Shown one piece after another: positions 36,231 through 44,128 of a DNA stretch of 64,000 nucleotides. A program made the position numbers and the translations under genes. The notes beneath the pieces are model-generated. The model saw only the letters and a list, made by a program, of their open reading frames with translations. It made no database searches and was not told the origin of the DNA. The stretch's first letter is position 1; the number at the start of each line of letters is the position of its first letter. Source of the stretch: Streptomyces durocortorensis (GTDB lineage Bacteria; Actinomycetota; Actinomycetes; Streptomycetales; Streptomycetaceae); contig NZ_CP134500.1 of NCBI RefSeq assembly GCF_031760065.1, positions 3,162,001-3,226,000 on the forward strand, written 5' to 3'.

Positions 36231-37375
36231 AGCACACCTCCGACCAGCGACCGCAGCCGCTCCCATCCCCGCTCCGGAACGAAGCCGTCGATGCCCCAGG
36301 CCAGTGCGGGGACCGTGACGACCAGCCCCGCCTCATCCCGGTCCAGAACGTGCACCTCGGCGATCCGCCGTTGCCCCGAGCGGTCCCGCACGAGGTGTAC
36401 GACCACCGAGAGCGCGGCCGCCAACTGGCTGTGGAGGGCGACCCGGTCGAGACCGGCCGCGGTCCCCAGCGCCTCCAGTCGGGCCGGAACATGCTCGGCC
36501 GCGTTCGCGTGGACCGTGCCGCATCCTCCTTCGTGGCCGGTGTTCAGGGCCGCCAGGAGTTCGAGAACTTCGACGCCCCGCACCTCGCCGACCACCAGCC
36601 GGTCGGGGCGCATGCGCAGCGCCTGCCGCACCAGGTCCCGCAGTGTCACCTTTCCTGCCCCTTCCTGGTTGGCGGGGCGGGACTCCAGGCGGACCACATG
36701 TGGGTGGTCCGGCCGCAGTTCGGCGGAGTCCTCGGCGAGCACGATCCGCTCGTCCGCCCCGACCGCACCCAGCAGACTGGCGAGGAGAGTTGTCTTGCCC
36801 GCCCCCGTGCCTCCGCTGATCAGATACGAGAGCCGGGCTTCGACCAAGCACCGCAGAATCCGGTCGCCGCCCGGCGGGACCGTGCCCGCCTCCACCAACT
36901 CCGCGAGCGAGAAGGCCCGCGGCCGCACCACCCGCAGGGAGAGGCAGGTCGAGCCGACCGACACCGGAGGCAGCACTGCATGCATCCGGGTGCCGTCCGG
37001 CAACCGTGCGTCCACCCACGGCCGCGCGTCGTCCAGTCGCCGGCCTGCCACCGCGGCGAGGCGCTGAGCCAAGCGCCGCACCGCCGCCGCGTCCGGGAAG
37101 GTGACACCCGTCAGCTGGAGCCCGCCGCCCCGGTCCACCCACACCCGGTCCGGCGCGGAGACCAGCACATCGGTCACCGCCGGGTCCGCGAGCAGGGGTT
37201 CCAGCACTCCCGTGCCGACGAGTTCGCCCCGCAGCTCCGCCGCCGCCCCCAGCACCTCGGCATCGCCCAGCAGCCGCCCCTGGGCCCGCAGAGCGGCCGC
37301 CACTCCGGCCGGGGTGGGAGCGGTACCGCTGCGCGCCAACCGCTGCCGTACGGCGTCGAGCAGCGCGTCGGTCAT
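36227..37375 (-). CDS. TadA/CpaF-type secretion ATPase
   Basis: 382 aa. Hexameric ATPase that powers Tad pilus assembly. It starts at ATG 37375, which overlaps the ssd stop as ATGA; a longer frame to 37576 lies wholly inside ssd. N-terminal domain with DPAVTDVLVS, Walker A SGGTGAGKTTLL (about residue 187), Asp box LAEDSAEL, Walker B LVVGEVRGVE and His box NTGHEGGCGTVHA. All catalytic boxes present. Confidence 0.93.
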   Translation of the reverse strand: MTDALLDAVRQRLARSGTAPTPAGVAAALRAQGRLLGDAEVLGAAAELRGELVGTGVLEPLLADPAVTDVLVSAPDRVWVDRGGGLQLTGVTFPDAAAVRRLAQRLAAVAGRRLDDARPWVDARLPDGTRMHAVLPPVSVGSTCLSLRVVRPRAFSLAELVEAGTVPPGGDRILRCLVEARLSYLISGGTGAGKTTLLASLLGAVGADERIVLAEDSAELRPDHPHVVRLESRPANQEGAGKVTLRDLVRQALRMRPDRLVVGEVRGVEVLELLAALNTGHEGGCGTVHANAAEHVPARLEALGTAAGLDRVALHSQLAAALSVVVHLVRDRSGQRRIAEVHVLDRDEAGLVVTVPALAWGIDGFVPERGWERLRSLVGGVL

Positions 37376-38508
37376 GGCGCGCCTCCCCCGGCCGGACCCG
37401 TCGCGGCGCCGGTGTCTCCTGCGGCCGCCGCCTGCTCCCAGAAGGCCGCGCAGAAGCGGGCCAGTGGACCGCGGGCGTTGCCACCGGGCGGGGTGCCGCT
37501 GCCCTGGGAAGCCAGAAGCCCTGACTCCAGGGGCAGTTCGCCGATGAGCGGGAGCCCGATGGCCTGGGCCACCCACTGCTCGTCCAGGCCTGCCGCATAC
37601 GGTCCGCGGGGCACGACGCGCAGGTCGTCCAGCACCATTCCGGCCAGGGAGGCCACGCGTTTGGCGGCTGCGACGGCTCGCAGTTCGCCCGGGACCACGA
37701 GCAGGCCGAGATCGAGCTGAGCCAGGGCTTCCGCGACGCCCTCGTCGACCCGGCGCGGCAGATCCACGACCACCACGCCGCCGAGCCGACGGGCGGCGGC
37801 CAGCACCGCTCGCATGGCCTGCGGCGGGATCACCACCTCGTCGTCACGGCCCCAGCTCAGCACCCGCAGCCCGTGGAGAGCGGGCAGTGAGTCCTCCAGG
37901 GCTCCCCCGCCGAGGCGCCCCTTCGAATGGGCGAAATCCGGCCACCGCATACCTTCGGCGCGCTCCCCGCCGAGCAGGACGTCGATTCCCCCGCCCAAGG
38001 GGTCGGCGTCGATCAGCATCGTGCGCCGCCCCGATCGGGCCGCACTCACCGCGAGGGCGCAGGCCAGCGTGGACGCGCCGGAGCCACCCCGCCCGCCCAT
38101 CACGCCGACCGTGAGCGCGGGCTTCCCCACCCCTTCGGCCGCATTGGCGATCTGGTCGACGAGCCAGCCCTCGGAGTCGGGCAGCCGCAGCACGTATTCG
38201 GCCCCGATCTCCACCGCACGCCGCCACACGTCCGGGTCGTCCTGGTCCCGCCCGACCAGCATCACGCCCCGCCTGCGGCCGGCGCCCCGGCATCGCACGG
38301 CGGCGTCATCCCCCACCAGAACCATCGGAGCCCGCTCCCAGCCGCCCCGTCGCCCGGGCGGCCCGTGGTGGACTTCCGGCTCGGCCCCCGCTGCCGCGCA
38401 CAGCCGCAGCAGGTCGTCGAGCAACTCCACGTCTTCCGTCACGATCAGCGGGCCTCCACGCCGCCCTTCGGCGACCGCCGCCCCTTCTTCCGCCAGGGAT
38501 CCAGCCAC
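37372..38508 (-). CDS. ssd: CpaE/MinD-like septum-site-determining protein Ssd
   Basis: 378 aa, GTG start after ggag. N-terminal receiver-like domain (LIVTEDVELLDDLLRLCAAAG to VLVGDDAAV), then a ParA/MinD-like ATPase domain: VMGGRGGSGASTLACALA (about 137), LIDADPLGGGIDVLLGGE and VVVDLPRR. Both lysines of the deviant Walker A are missing (GGRGGSGAST), as in related actinobacterial Ssd proteins, so ATP hydrolysis may be weak. First gene of the Tad operon. In mycobacteria Ssd affects septation; in Tad systems CpaE localises the pilus machinery. Confidence 0.87.
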   Translation of the reverse strand: MAGSLAEEGAAVAEGRRGGPLIVTEDVELLDDLLRLCAAAGAEPEVHHGPPGRRGGWERAPMVLVGDDAAVRCRGAGRRRGVMLVGRDQDDPDVWRRAVEIGAEYVLRLPDSEGWLVDQIANAAEGVGKPALTVGVMGGRGGSGASTLACALAVSAARSGRRTMLIDADPLGGGIDVLLGGERAEGMRWPDFAHSKGRLGGGALEDSLPALHGLRVLSWGRDDEVVIPPQAMRAVLAAARRLGGVVVVDLPRRVDEGVAEALAQLDLGLLVVPGELRAVAAAKRVASLAGMVLDDLRVVPRGPYAAGLDEQWVAQAIGLPLIGELPLESGLLASQGSGTPPGGNARGPLARFCAAFWEQAAAAGDTGAATGPAGGGAP

Positions 38509-38553
38509 GATCTCCGCCCCCTTCTCACTGCCCCTTCAGTGCGGTTCGCGGCG

Positions 38554-38574
38554 ATCTCGGAACGTTTCCGAGAT
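38554..38574. promoter_or_regulatory. Perfect palindrome upstream of ssd
   Basis: atctcggaa-cgt-ttccgagat: 9-bp arms with a 3-bp centre, 46 bases before the ssd start. It could be an operator for the Tad operon or a leader hairpin. No other copy noticed nearby. Confidence 0.5.
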
Positions 38575-38656
38575 GCGCGATTCCGGCACCCGCGGACTTC
38601 GCGGGTGGAATCAACGTGCAGCACAACGGAAAAACGTGTGGATCTTGCTGAAAAAC

Positions 38657-38665
38657 TGTGGACAA
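38657..38665 (-). promoter_or_regulatory. DnaA-box-like sequence
   Basis: The minus strand reads TTGTCCACA, the Streptomyces DnaA-box consensus, in the gap between ssd and the HAD gene. A one-mismatch copy (TTTTCCACA, minus) is at 39020-39028 over the start of the HAD gene. The remainder of 38509-39008 is the divergent promoter region, with AT-richer sequence around 38610-38680 and no gene. Confidence 0.4.
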
Positions 38666-39008
38666 CTTCGACCTTGTGAATATCTCCGTCACCCATACCA
38701 GCGACTTCCGGAGAGCAGCCCATCCGTTACACACTGTGACGAGACGAGGCGCGCATCGGCGGCTCGCACGATCAGGCCGATGACGGCCGAATGGGAGGCT
38801 GAAGTGGATCTCGCCCGTGAAAATGCGTCCGGACATGCGACGACCCCCGCCGGGGGGGAGAGCGGGGGTCGTCCCCACGGCCGACTCGGGGGGGGAGGAG
38901 TCGGACCGGGTTAGCACGGTCGCGAACGATCCGTGACTTCCATGGTGTACCCGAGGGCCTTCTCAGGCAAACCCACGCGCCGGATTTTACGCCGAATGGT
39001 GGGCCCCT

Positions 39009-39854
39009 ATGCTCAGCGTTGTGGAAAACCGCTTCTCGCCGCGCACAGCAGCCTTCTTTGACCTGGACAAGACGGTCATTGCGAAGTCTTCGACGCTGAC
39101 CTTCAGCAAGTCCTTCTACCAAGGCGGACTGATCAACCGCCGCGCCGTACTGCGCACCGCGTACGCACAGTTCGTGTTCCTTGCCGGGGGCGCCGATCAC
39201 GACCAGATGGAGCGGATGCGTGAATACCTCTCCGCCCTCTGCAAGGGATGGAACGTCCAGCAGGTCAAGGAGATCGTCGCCGAGACCCTGCACGACCTGA
39301 TCGACCCGATCATCTACGACGAGGCCGCCACCCTCATCGAAGAACACCACATGGCAGGACGCGACGTGGTCATCGTTTCGACCTCGGGCGCGGAAGTGGT
39401 CGAGCCGATCGGGGAACTGCTCGGCGCCGACCGCGTCGTCGCCACACGCATGGTCGTCGGCGACGACGGCTGTTTCACGGGGGAGGTCGAGTACTACGCC
39501 TACGGGCCGACCAAGGCCGAGGCCGTGAGGACCCTCGCCGCCTCCGAGGGGTACGACCTCTCGCGCTGCTACGCCTACAGCGACTCGGCGACCGACGTAC
39601 CGATGCTGGAATCGGTCGGGCACCCGCACGCGGTCAACCCGGACCGCGCACTGCGCCGCGAAGCGACCCTTCGCGAGTGGCCGATTCTCGTCTTCAACCG
39701 CCCGGTCCAGCTCAAGAAACGCCTACCCGCGTTTTCACTGCCGCCCCGCCCCGCCCTGGTGGCAGCGGCCGCGGTCGGTGCGGCCACGGTCACAGCGGGG
39801 CTGGTCTGGTACGCCAACCGCCGCCGCACCGCCGGAGCAGCCCTGCCCGGGTGA
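39009..39854 (+). CDS. HAD-IB family phosphatase, morphological-differentiation-associated type
   Basis: Phosphoserine-phosphatase-like hydrolase of unknown substrate. 281 aa from the ATG at 39009. The GTG at 39021 may be the true, leaderless start: TATGCT at 39008-39013 lies seven bases before it. Motif I AFFDLDKTVIAKSSTL, motif II VIVSTSG, motif III with Lys in YGPTKAEA and YSDSATDVPML. A C-terminal helix (ALVAAAAVGAATVTAGLVWY) anchors it in the membrane. Divergent from ssd, as in S. coelicolor and M. tuberculosis. Confidence 0.88.
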   Translation: MLSVVENRFSPRTAAFFDLDKTVIAKSSTLTFSKSFYQGGLINRRAVLRTAYAQFVFLAGGADHDQMERMREYLSALCKGWNVQQVKEIVAETLHDLIDPIIYDEAATLIEEHHMAGRDVVIVSTSGAEVVEPIGELLGADRVVATRMVVGDDGCFTGEVEYYAYGPTKAEAVRTLAASEGYDLSRCYAYSDSATDVPMLESVGHPHAVNPDRALRREATLREWPILVFNRPVQLKKRLPAFSLPPRPALVAAAAVGAATVTAGLVWYANRRRTAGAALPG

Positions 39855-39957
39855 ACCCCGAGCCGAGGCCCCTCCGGCGAGGCTCCTCCGGGGGCCGGGC
39901 CCCTCGCCAGAAAAAGGCCCGCCCGATTCGCCCTTGATTGAACCTAAAAGTAAAGAA

Positions 39958-40064
39958 GTGGGGCCAGGGGTTTCCCTTCCCCTGACACTGGAGTAGAAAG
40001 GACTCAACGGCCCGCGAGACCAAGGACATCCGCGAGGATGACCTGTGACGCAAGACGGCCCCAC
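39958..40064. ncRNA. Structured non-coding locus at the position of the 6S-like RNA scr3559
   Basis: Between the HAD gene and the Fic-like gene lie about 430 bases without a plausible gene. S. coelicolor carries its 6S-like RNA (scr3559, from memory) at this same place. Visible structure: an 8-bp closing pair gtggggcc (39958-39965) with ggccccac (40057-40064), enclosing a hairpin cagggg/cccctg (39965-39984) and a longer irregular domain, like the long bubbled rod of 6S RNA. An AT-rich run (39943-39956) just outside reads as a T-rich tail on the minus strand. Ends and strand cannot be fixed by eye. Confidence 0.45.
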
Positions 40065-40198
40065 GGACCGAGCACGGAAGTCGAGCACCCACGCGACGTC
40101 GACCCGTCGATTACGGGCCAGCCGCACCAGGTGACGGGCAAAGCACCCGACCTGATGGGCATACATCGAGGACGCTTGGTAACTGGGCGGACGTGCCA

Positions 40199-40227
40199 GC
40201 GGCGGTACCGCACCTCGGTACCGCCGC
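40199..40227. terminator. Perfect 12-bp hairpin
   Basis: gcggcggtaccg / cggtaccgccgc with a 5-nt loop, 58 bases after the stop of the minus-strand Fic-like gene. Can terminate that gene or an RNA arriving from the left. Confidence 0.75.
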
Positions 40228-40284
40228 AACCCTTGCCCGGGGCGCCGTCACCCGCCCGGCCCCTGCCGCCCGGCCGGACGCCGC

Positions 40285-41109
40285 CTACGCCGCGCCGCGC
40301 TGCAGGGCCTCGCACACCGCCGTCGACTCGCGCACACCCAGCTCGACCGCCCGCCCGCAGTGCGCGATCCAGGCGGCCATCCCCTCCGGGGTCCCGGCCC
40401 TGTAGCCCTCGAATGCCGCGACGTAGGCCGCCCGGCCCTGCTCCGCATGCCCCACCTCGGCCGGGCAGATCGACTTCGGGTCCAGCCCGCTGCCGATCAG
40501 GACAATGCGCTCGGCGGTGCGAGCGACCAGGCCATTATGGGAACCGAAGGGGCGCAGCGCGAGCAGCTCACCGTGCACCACGGCGGCCGTGACCAGGGCG
40601 GGGGCCGTACCGCCCGCGATGATCAGCTGAGAGAGCCCTTCCAGCCGTCCGGCAACCTCGTCGGCATCGGGGAGCGGCGCCTCGACCAGCGGTTCGTCGA
40701 CGGACTCACCCCCCAGCCTGGGCCGGCCCACCGCATCGTCGGGGGTCGCCCCGCCGGCCGCCACCAGATGCAGCCGAGCCAGCACCCGCAGCGGCGACTG
40801 CCGCCAGATGGAAAGGAGTTGACCCGCTTCCGCGGTGAGCCGCAGGGCGGCGCCGACCGTGCGCGCCTCGCCGTCACCGCTGAAGTCGGTACGCCGCCGC
40901 ACCTCCTCAAGATTCCAGTCGGCACCGGCCAGCGCGGCCGATCCACGGGAACCCCGCAGCGCGGCTTCGGCCGTGACCTCGTTGCTGCGGCGCCGCATGA
41001 CGCGGTGACCGTAGACACGGTCGACGGCCTTGCGTACGGAGTCCACGGCGTCGGGCACCCCGGGCAGAGCGCCGAGCGCGGCGAGCGGGTCTGAGGCAGT
41101 CGTACTCAT
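40285..41109 (-). CDS. Fic-fold protein with degenerate active-site motif
   Basis: 274 aa. It resembles Fic/DOC AMP-transferases in layout: an N-terminal helix SRGSAALAGADWNLEEVRRR like the Fic_N autoinhibitory region, a helical core, and at the position of the catalytic HxFx(D/E)GNGR motif the sequence LRPFGSHNGLVARTAERI. His is Arg, and the acidic residue and final GR of GNGR are altered, so AMP transfer is unlikely. TAGCCT lies eight bases before the ATG, suggesting a leaderless mRNA. It is a conserved neighbour of the HAD/acs region (from memory), so it may keep a binding role. The Fic relation is by motif reading only. Confidence 0.65.
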   Translation of the reverse strand: MSTTASDPLAALGALPGVPDAVDSVRKAVDRVYGHRVMRRRSNEVTAEAALRGSRGSAALAGADWNLEEVRRRTDFSGDGEARTVGAALRLTAEAGQLLSIWRQSPLRVLARLHLVAAGGATPDDAVGRPRLGGESVDEPLVEAPLPDADEVAGRLEGLSQLIIAGGTAPALVTAAVVHGELLALRPFGSHNGLVARTAERIVLIGSGLDPKSICPAEVGHAEQGRAAYVAAFEGYRAGTPEGMAAWIAHCGRAVELGVRESTAVCEALQRGAA

Positions 41110-41211
41110 AAGTAGCGAGGCTACGCGCCCACTCCACCCGGACCACCCTCAAGTGGCCTTCTTCACGAACATCGACAACACAAAGAGATCATGCCGCTAC
41201 CCTAGGTGAAC

Positions 41212-42207
41212 ATGAAGATCGCTTTCGTCGGGAAGGGCGGCAGCGGAAAGACCACGCTGTCCTCGCTCTTCATCCGCCACCTCGCCGCCAATGAAGCCCA
41301 CGTCATCGCCGTGGACGCCGATATCAACCAGCACCTGGGGGCCGCACTCGGCCTGGACGAGGCGGAGGCAGCCGCGCTGCCCGCCATGGGTGCGCACCTG
41401 CCGCTCATCAAGGACTACCTGCGTGGCACCAACCCGCGCATCGCCTCCGCCGCGACGATGATCAAGACGACTCCCCCCGGCGAGGGCTCACGGCTGCTGC
41501 GGGTCCGCGAGGACAACCCGATCTTCGATGCCTGTGCGCGGACGGTCCTGCTCGACGACGGCGACATCCGGCTGATGGCGACCGGCCCCTTCACGGAGTC
41601 CGATCTCGGAGTCGCCTGCTACCACTCCAAAGTCGGAGCCGTGGAGCTCTGCCTCAATCACCTGGTCGACGGCCCGGACGAGTACGTCGTGGTCGACATG
41701 ACGGCAGGCTCGGACTCGTTCGCCTCGGGGATGTTCACCCGCTTCGACATGACGTTCCTGGTCGCGGAGCCGACTCGTAAGGGGGTGTCGGTGTACCGCC
41801 AGTACAAGGAGTACGCCCGGGACTTCGGCGTCGCGCTGAAGGTCGTCGGCAACAAGGTGCAGGGCCCGGACGACCTGGACTTCCTGCGCTCGGAGGTCGG
41901 CGACGACCTGCTGGTCGGGGTCGGCCACTCCGATTGGGTACGGGCGATGGAGAAGGGCCGGCCGTCCCGGTTCGAGCTGCTGGAGGCCGACAACCGGATG
42001 GCCTTGCAGACCCTCCAGGACGCCGCCGAGGATTCGTACGAGCTCCGCGACTGGGAGCGCTACACGCGGCAGATGGTGCACTTCCACCTGAAGAACGCCG
42101 AGAGTTGGGGCAACGAGAAGACGGGCGCCGACCTGGCCGCCCAGGTCGACCCCGCCTTCGTGCTCGACGAGCGGCGCGTCGGGGCGGGCGTCGCCGCACC
42201 CGCCTGA
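41212..42207 (+). CDS. CooC/ParA-like SIMIBI-class ATPase
   Basis: 331 aa from MKIAFVGKGGSGKTTL. A GTG at 41206 adds two residues. TACCCT at 41198-41203 with ATG eight bases later and no clear ribosome site suggests a leaderless start. Deviant Walker A GKGGSGKTT, AVDADINQHLG switch, VVVDMTAGSDSF and late NKVQGPDD. Closest in appearance to CooC-type nickel-insertion or ArsA-like ATPases; no partner metalloenzyme is nearby. Function unknown. Confidence 0.85.
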   Translation: MKIAFVGKGGSGKTTLSSLFIRHLAANEAHVIAVDADINQHLGAALGLDEAEAAALPAMGAHLPLIKDYLRGTNPRIASAATMIKTTPPGEGSRLLRVREDNPIFDACARTVLLDDGDIRLMATGPFTESDLGVACYHSKVGAVELCLNHLVDGPDEYVVVDMTAGSDSFASGMFTRFDMTFLVAEPTRKGVSVYRQYKEYARDFGVALKVVGNKVQGPDDLDFLRSEVGDDLLVGVGHSDWVRAMEKGRPSRFELLEADNRMALQTLQDAAEDSYELRDWERYTRQMVHFHLKNAESWGNEKTGADLAAQVDPAFVLDERRVGAGVAAPA

Positions 42208-42353
42208 CCCGCCACACCGCCCCGCGCACGCCGCAGCGGCCCCCCGCAGCGCCGGAGCCACCTGCCCGGCCCCTGCCGCCCTCCGGGGCCGGGCGGGGAC
42301 CAGGTGGGCCAGGTGGGCCGGGCGGGCGGCGGGCCAGGCGGGCTGCTACGTCT

Positions 42354-43676
42354 CTACTCCCTGCCCTCTCCCTTGCCCGCCGCCTTGCCCGCCGTCTTGT
42401 CCGCAGGCGATGCGGCAGCGGGCTGGGCTCCCAGGTAGGACGACCAACCCTCCTGCGGCGCCTGACCGACGCCGAGCGTCGTGAGCTTGGCCAGCACGTT
42501 CGGGTCTTGGGCATCCAGCCAGTCGGCGAGCTGCCGGAAGGACACGCAGCGCACGCCCTCCTTGGTGCACACCCTCGCGATGGTCTCCTCGATGGCGCGC
42601 ATGTAGGTGCCGCCGTTCCAGGACTCGAAGTGGTTGCCGATGATCAGCGGCGCCCGGTTGCCGTTGTACGAGCGGTCGAAGGCCTGGAGGAGGCCGTCCC
42701 TCATCTGGTTTCCCCAGAACTCGTGCTTCGAGGGGTCGCCCTGCGTGGCCGTACCGGACTGGTTGACCATGAAGTTGTAGTCCATCGAGAGGGTCTCGAA
42801 GGCGCGGCCGGGCATCGGGACGAGCTGGAGCGGGATGTCCCAGACCCCGTTCTTCTTCTTGGGCCAGACCTGGTTGCCGACGCCGCTGGAGTCGTACCGG
42901 AAGCCCATGTCCCGGGCCGCGGCGACCATGTTCTTCTGCCCTTCGAGGCAGGGAGTCCGGGCGCCGATCAGTTCCTTGTCGTAGTCGAAGGGGAGCGGGG
43001 CCTCGCCCTTCAGCTCCGGAGCGTTGCTCTTCCAGCTCTTGACGAAAGCTTTCGCCTGCTCGATCTCGCTCCTCCACTCCTCGACGGACCAGGTCCCGAC
43101 GCCGCCGTCCGCGCCGCAGAAGTGTCCGTTGAAGTGGGTGCCGATCTCGTTGCCGTCCTTCCAGGCGGCACGGACCTCGGCGAGGGTGTTGCGGATGCCC
43201 TCGGTGTCGTTGAAGCCGATGTCGGAACGGCCCGGCGCGTGCTGGGGCGGGTTGTAGAGGCCCCGCTTCTCCTCCGGCAGCAGATACACACCGCTGAGGA
43301 AGTACGTCATGGTGGCGTTGTACTTCTTGGCCACGCCGCGGAAGTGGGAGAAGAGCTTCTGGCTGTCCTCCCCGGCCCCGTCCCAGGAGAACACCACGAA
43401 CTGCGGGGGCTTCTGACCGGGCGCCAGACGTTCGGCGGTCGGGATCTTCGGCTGAACCCCGGTGAAGGCGGTGGATCCGTCCCCGATGAGCTTGACCGCG
43501 TTCTTCGGGGGAGCCTCGGGTGCGTTCTCCTTGGCGCCATGCGCACCCTTCTCCGCACCGGCTCCCGCTCCCCCGGTCGCGGGCCCTCCGGACCCGGCGC
43601 CGGAACAGCCCGCGAGTACGGCGGCCACAGCCGTGGCCATGACGCCCAAGGCGATCCTCTTCGTGGCGGCCATCAT
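42354..43676 (-). CDS. NodB-like polysaccharide deacetylase lipoprotein
   Basis: 440 aa from the ATG at 43676. Signal peptide with lipobox AAVLAGC, Gly/Ala-rich linker, then a polysaccharide-deacetylase fold: VVFSWDGAGEDS (motif with the catalytic Asp region), MTYFLSGVYLL and the metal-binding EIGTHFNGHFCG. The spacing differs from classical TFDDG deacetylases, so activity is uncertain. Lys/Ala-rich C-terminus. Likely acts on the cell wall or an exopolysaccharide. Not in an operon with its neighbours. Confidence 0.82.
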   Translation of the reverse strand: MMAATKRIALGVMATAVAAVLAGCSGAGSGGPATGGAGAGAEKGAHGAKENAPEAPPKNAVKLIGDGSTAFTGVQPKIPTAERLAPGQKPPQFVVFSWDGAGEDSQKLFSHFRGVAKKYNATMTYFLSGVYLLPEEKRGLYNPPQHAPGRSDIGFNDTEGIRNTLAEVRAAWKDGNEIGTHFNGHFCGADGGVGTWSVEEWRSEIEQAKAFVKSWKSNAPELKGEAPLPFDYDKELIGARTPCLEGQKNMVAAARDMGFRYDSSGVGNQVWPKKKNGVWDIPLQLVPMPGRAFETLSMDYNFMVNQSGTATQGDPSKHEFWGNQMRDGLLQAFDRSYNGNRAPLIIGNHFESWNGGTYMRAIEETIARVCTKEGVRCVSFRQLADWLDAQDPNVLAKLTTLGVGQAPQEGWSSYLGAQPAAASPADKTAGKAAGKGEGRE

Positions 43677-44128
43677 CCGCCCACCCTCTTCCTTGCAGGT
43701 TCGTTTGCGTCGAAGTGCCGACACGGCGAGGTCAAACTCGCACACGGTTCCGGACGGCAAGGGCGACAGGCCGAATGAAAAGCTGCTTATTCGCTGGGAC
43801 GGATGACGCGCTGGCCCGATTGCGCGGGCGGGCGCACGGGTGGGCCGAACCGCGCCGGCGTCTGAACCGGAGGGCCCCCGGGGCCGTGAGACCTGATGAC
43901 CCCGGTCCACGCCGCACGGCAGGAGCACCGCACGGCAGACCAGGGCGACTTTGCGCCACACCTCACGGATACGCGTCGTAAAGCCGCCCTGACCAGCGGA
44001 GCGGGATCATGCTTCCATACACGAAGACACAGGTCTAAACCAATTCCCGGCAGGCACTTGTCACCCGGCCTCGCGCCTGATGAGCTATGCGCCGGGACAC
44101 AACGGACACCCTGGGACTGGGAGAAGTC
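43677..44128. other. Intergenic region between divergent deacetylase and acs genes
   Basis: About 450 bases containing both promoters. I see no gene, tRNA or strong terminator; bases 43860-43885 hold a short gggcccccggggcc palindromic run. Bases 43970-44050 are less GC-rich than the surroundings. Confidence 0.5.

Noticed and set aside
38525..38917. Small minus-strand gene in the ssd/HAD gap
   Set aside because: The frame crosses the palindrome and the AT-rich promoter region, has poor codon bias and no ribosome site.
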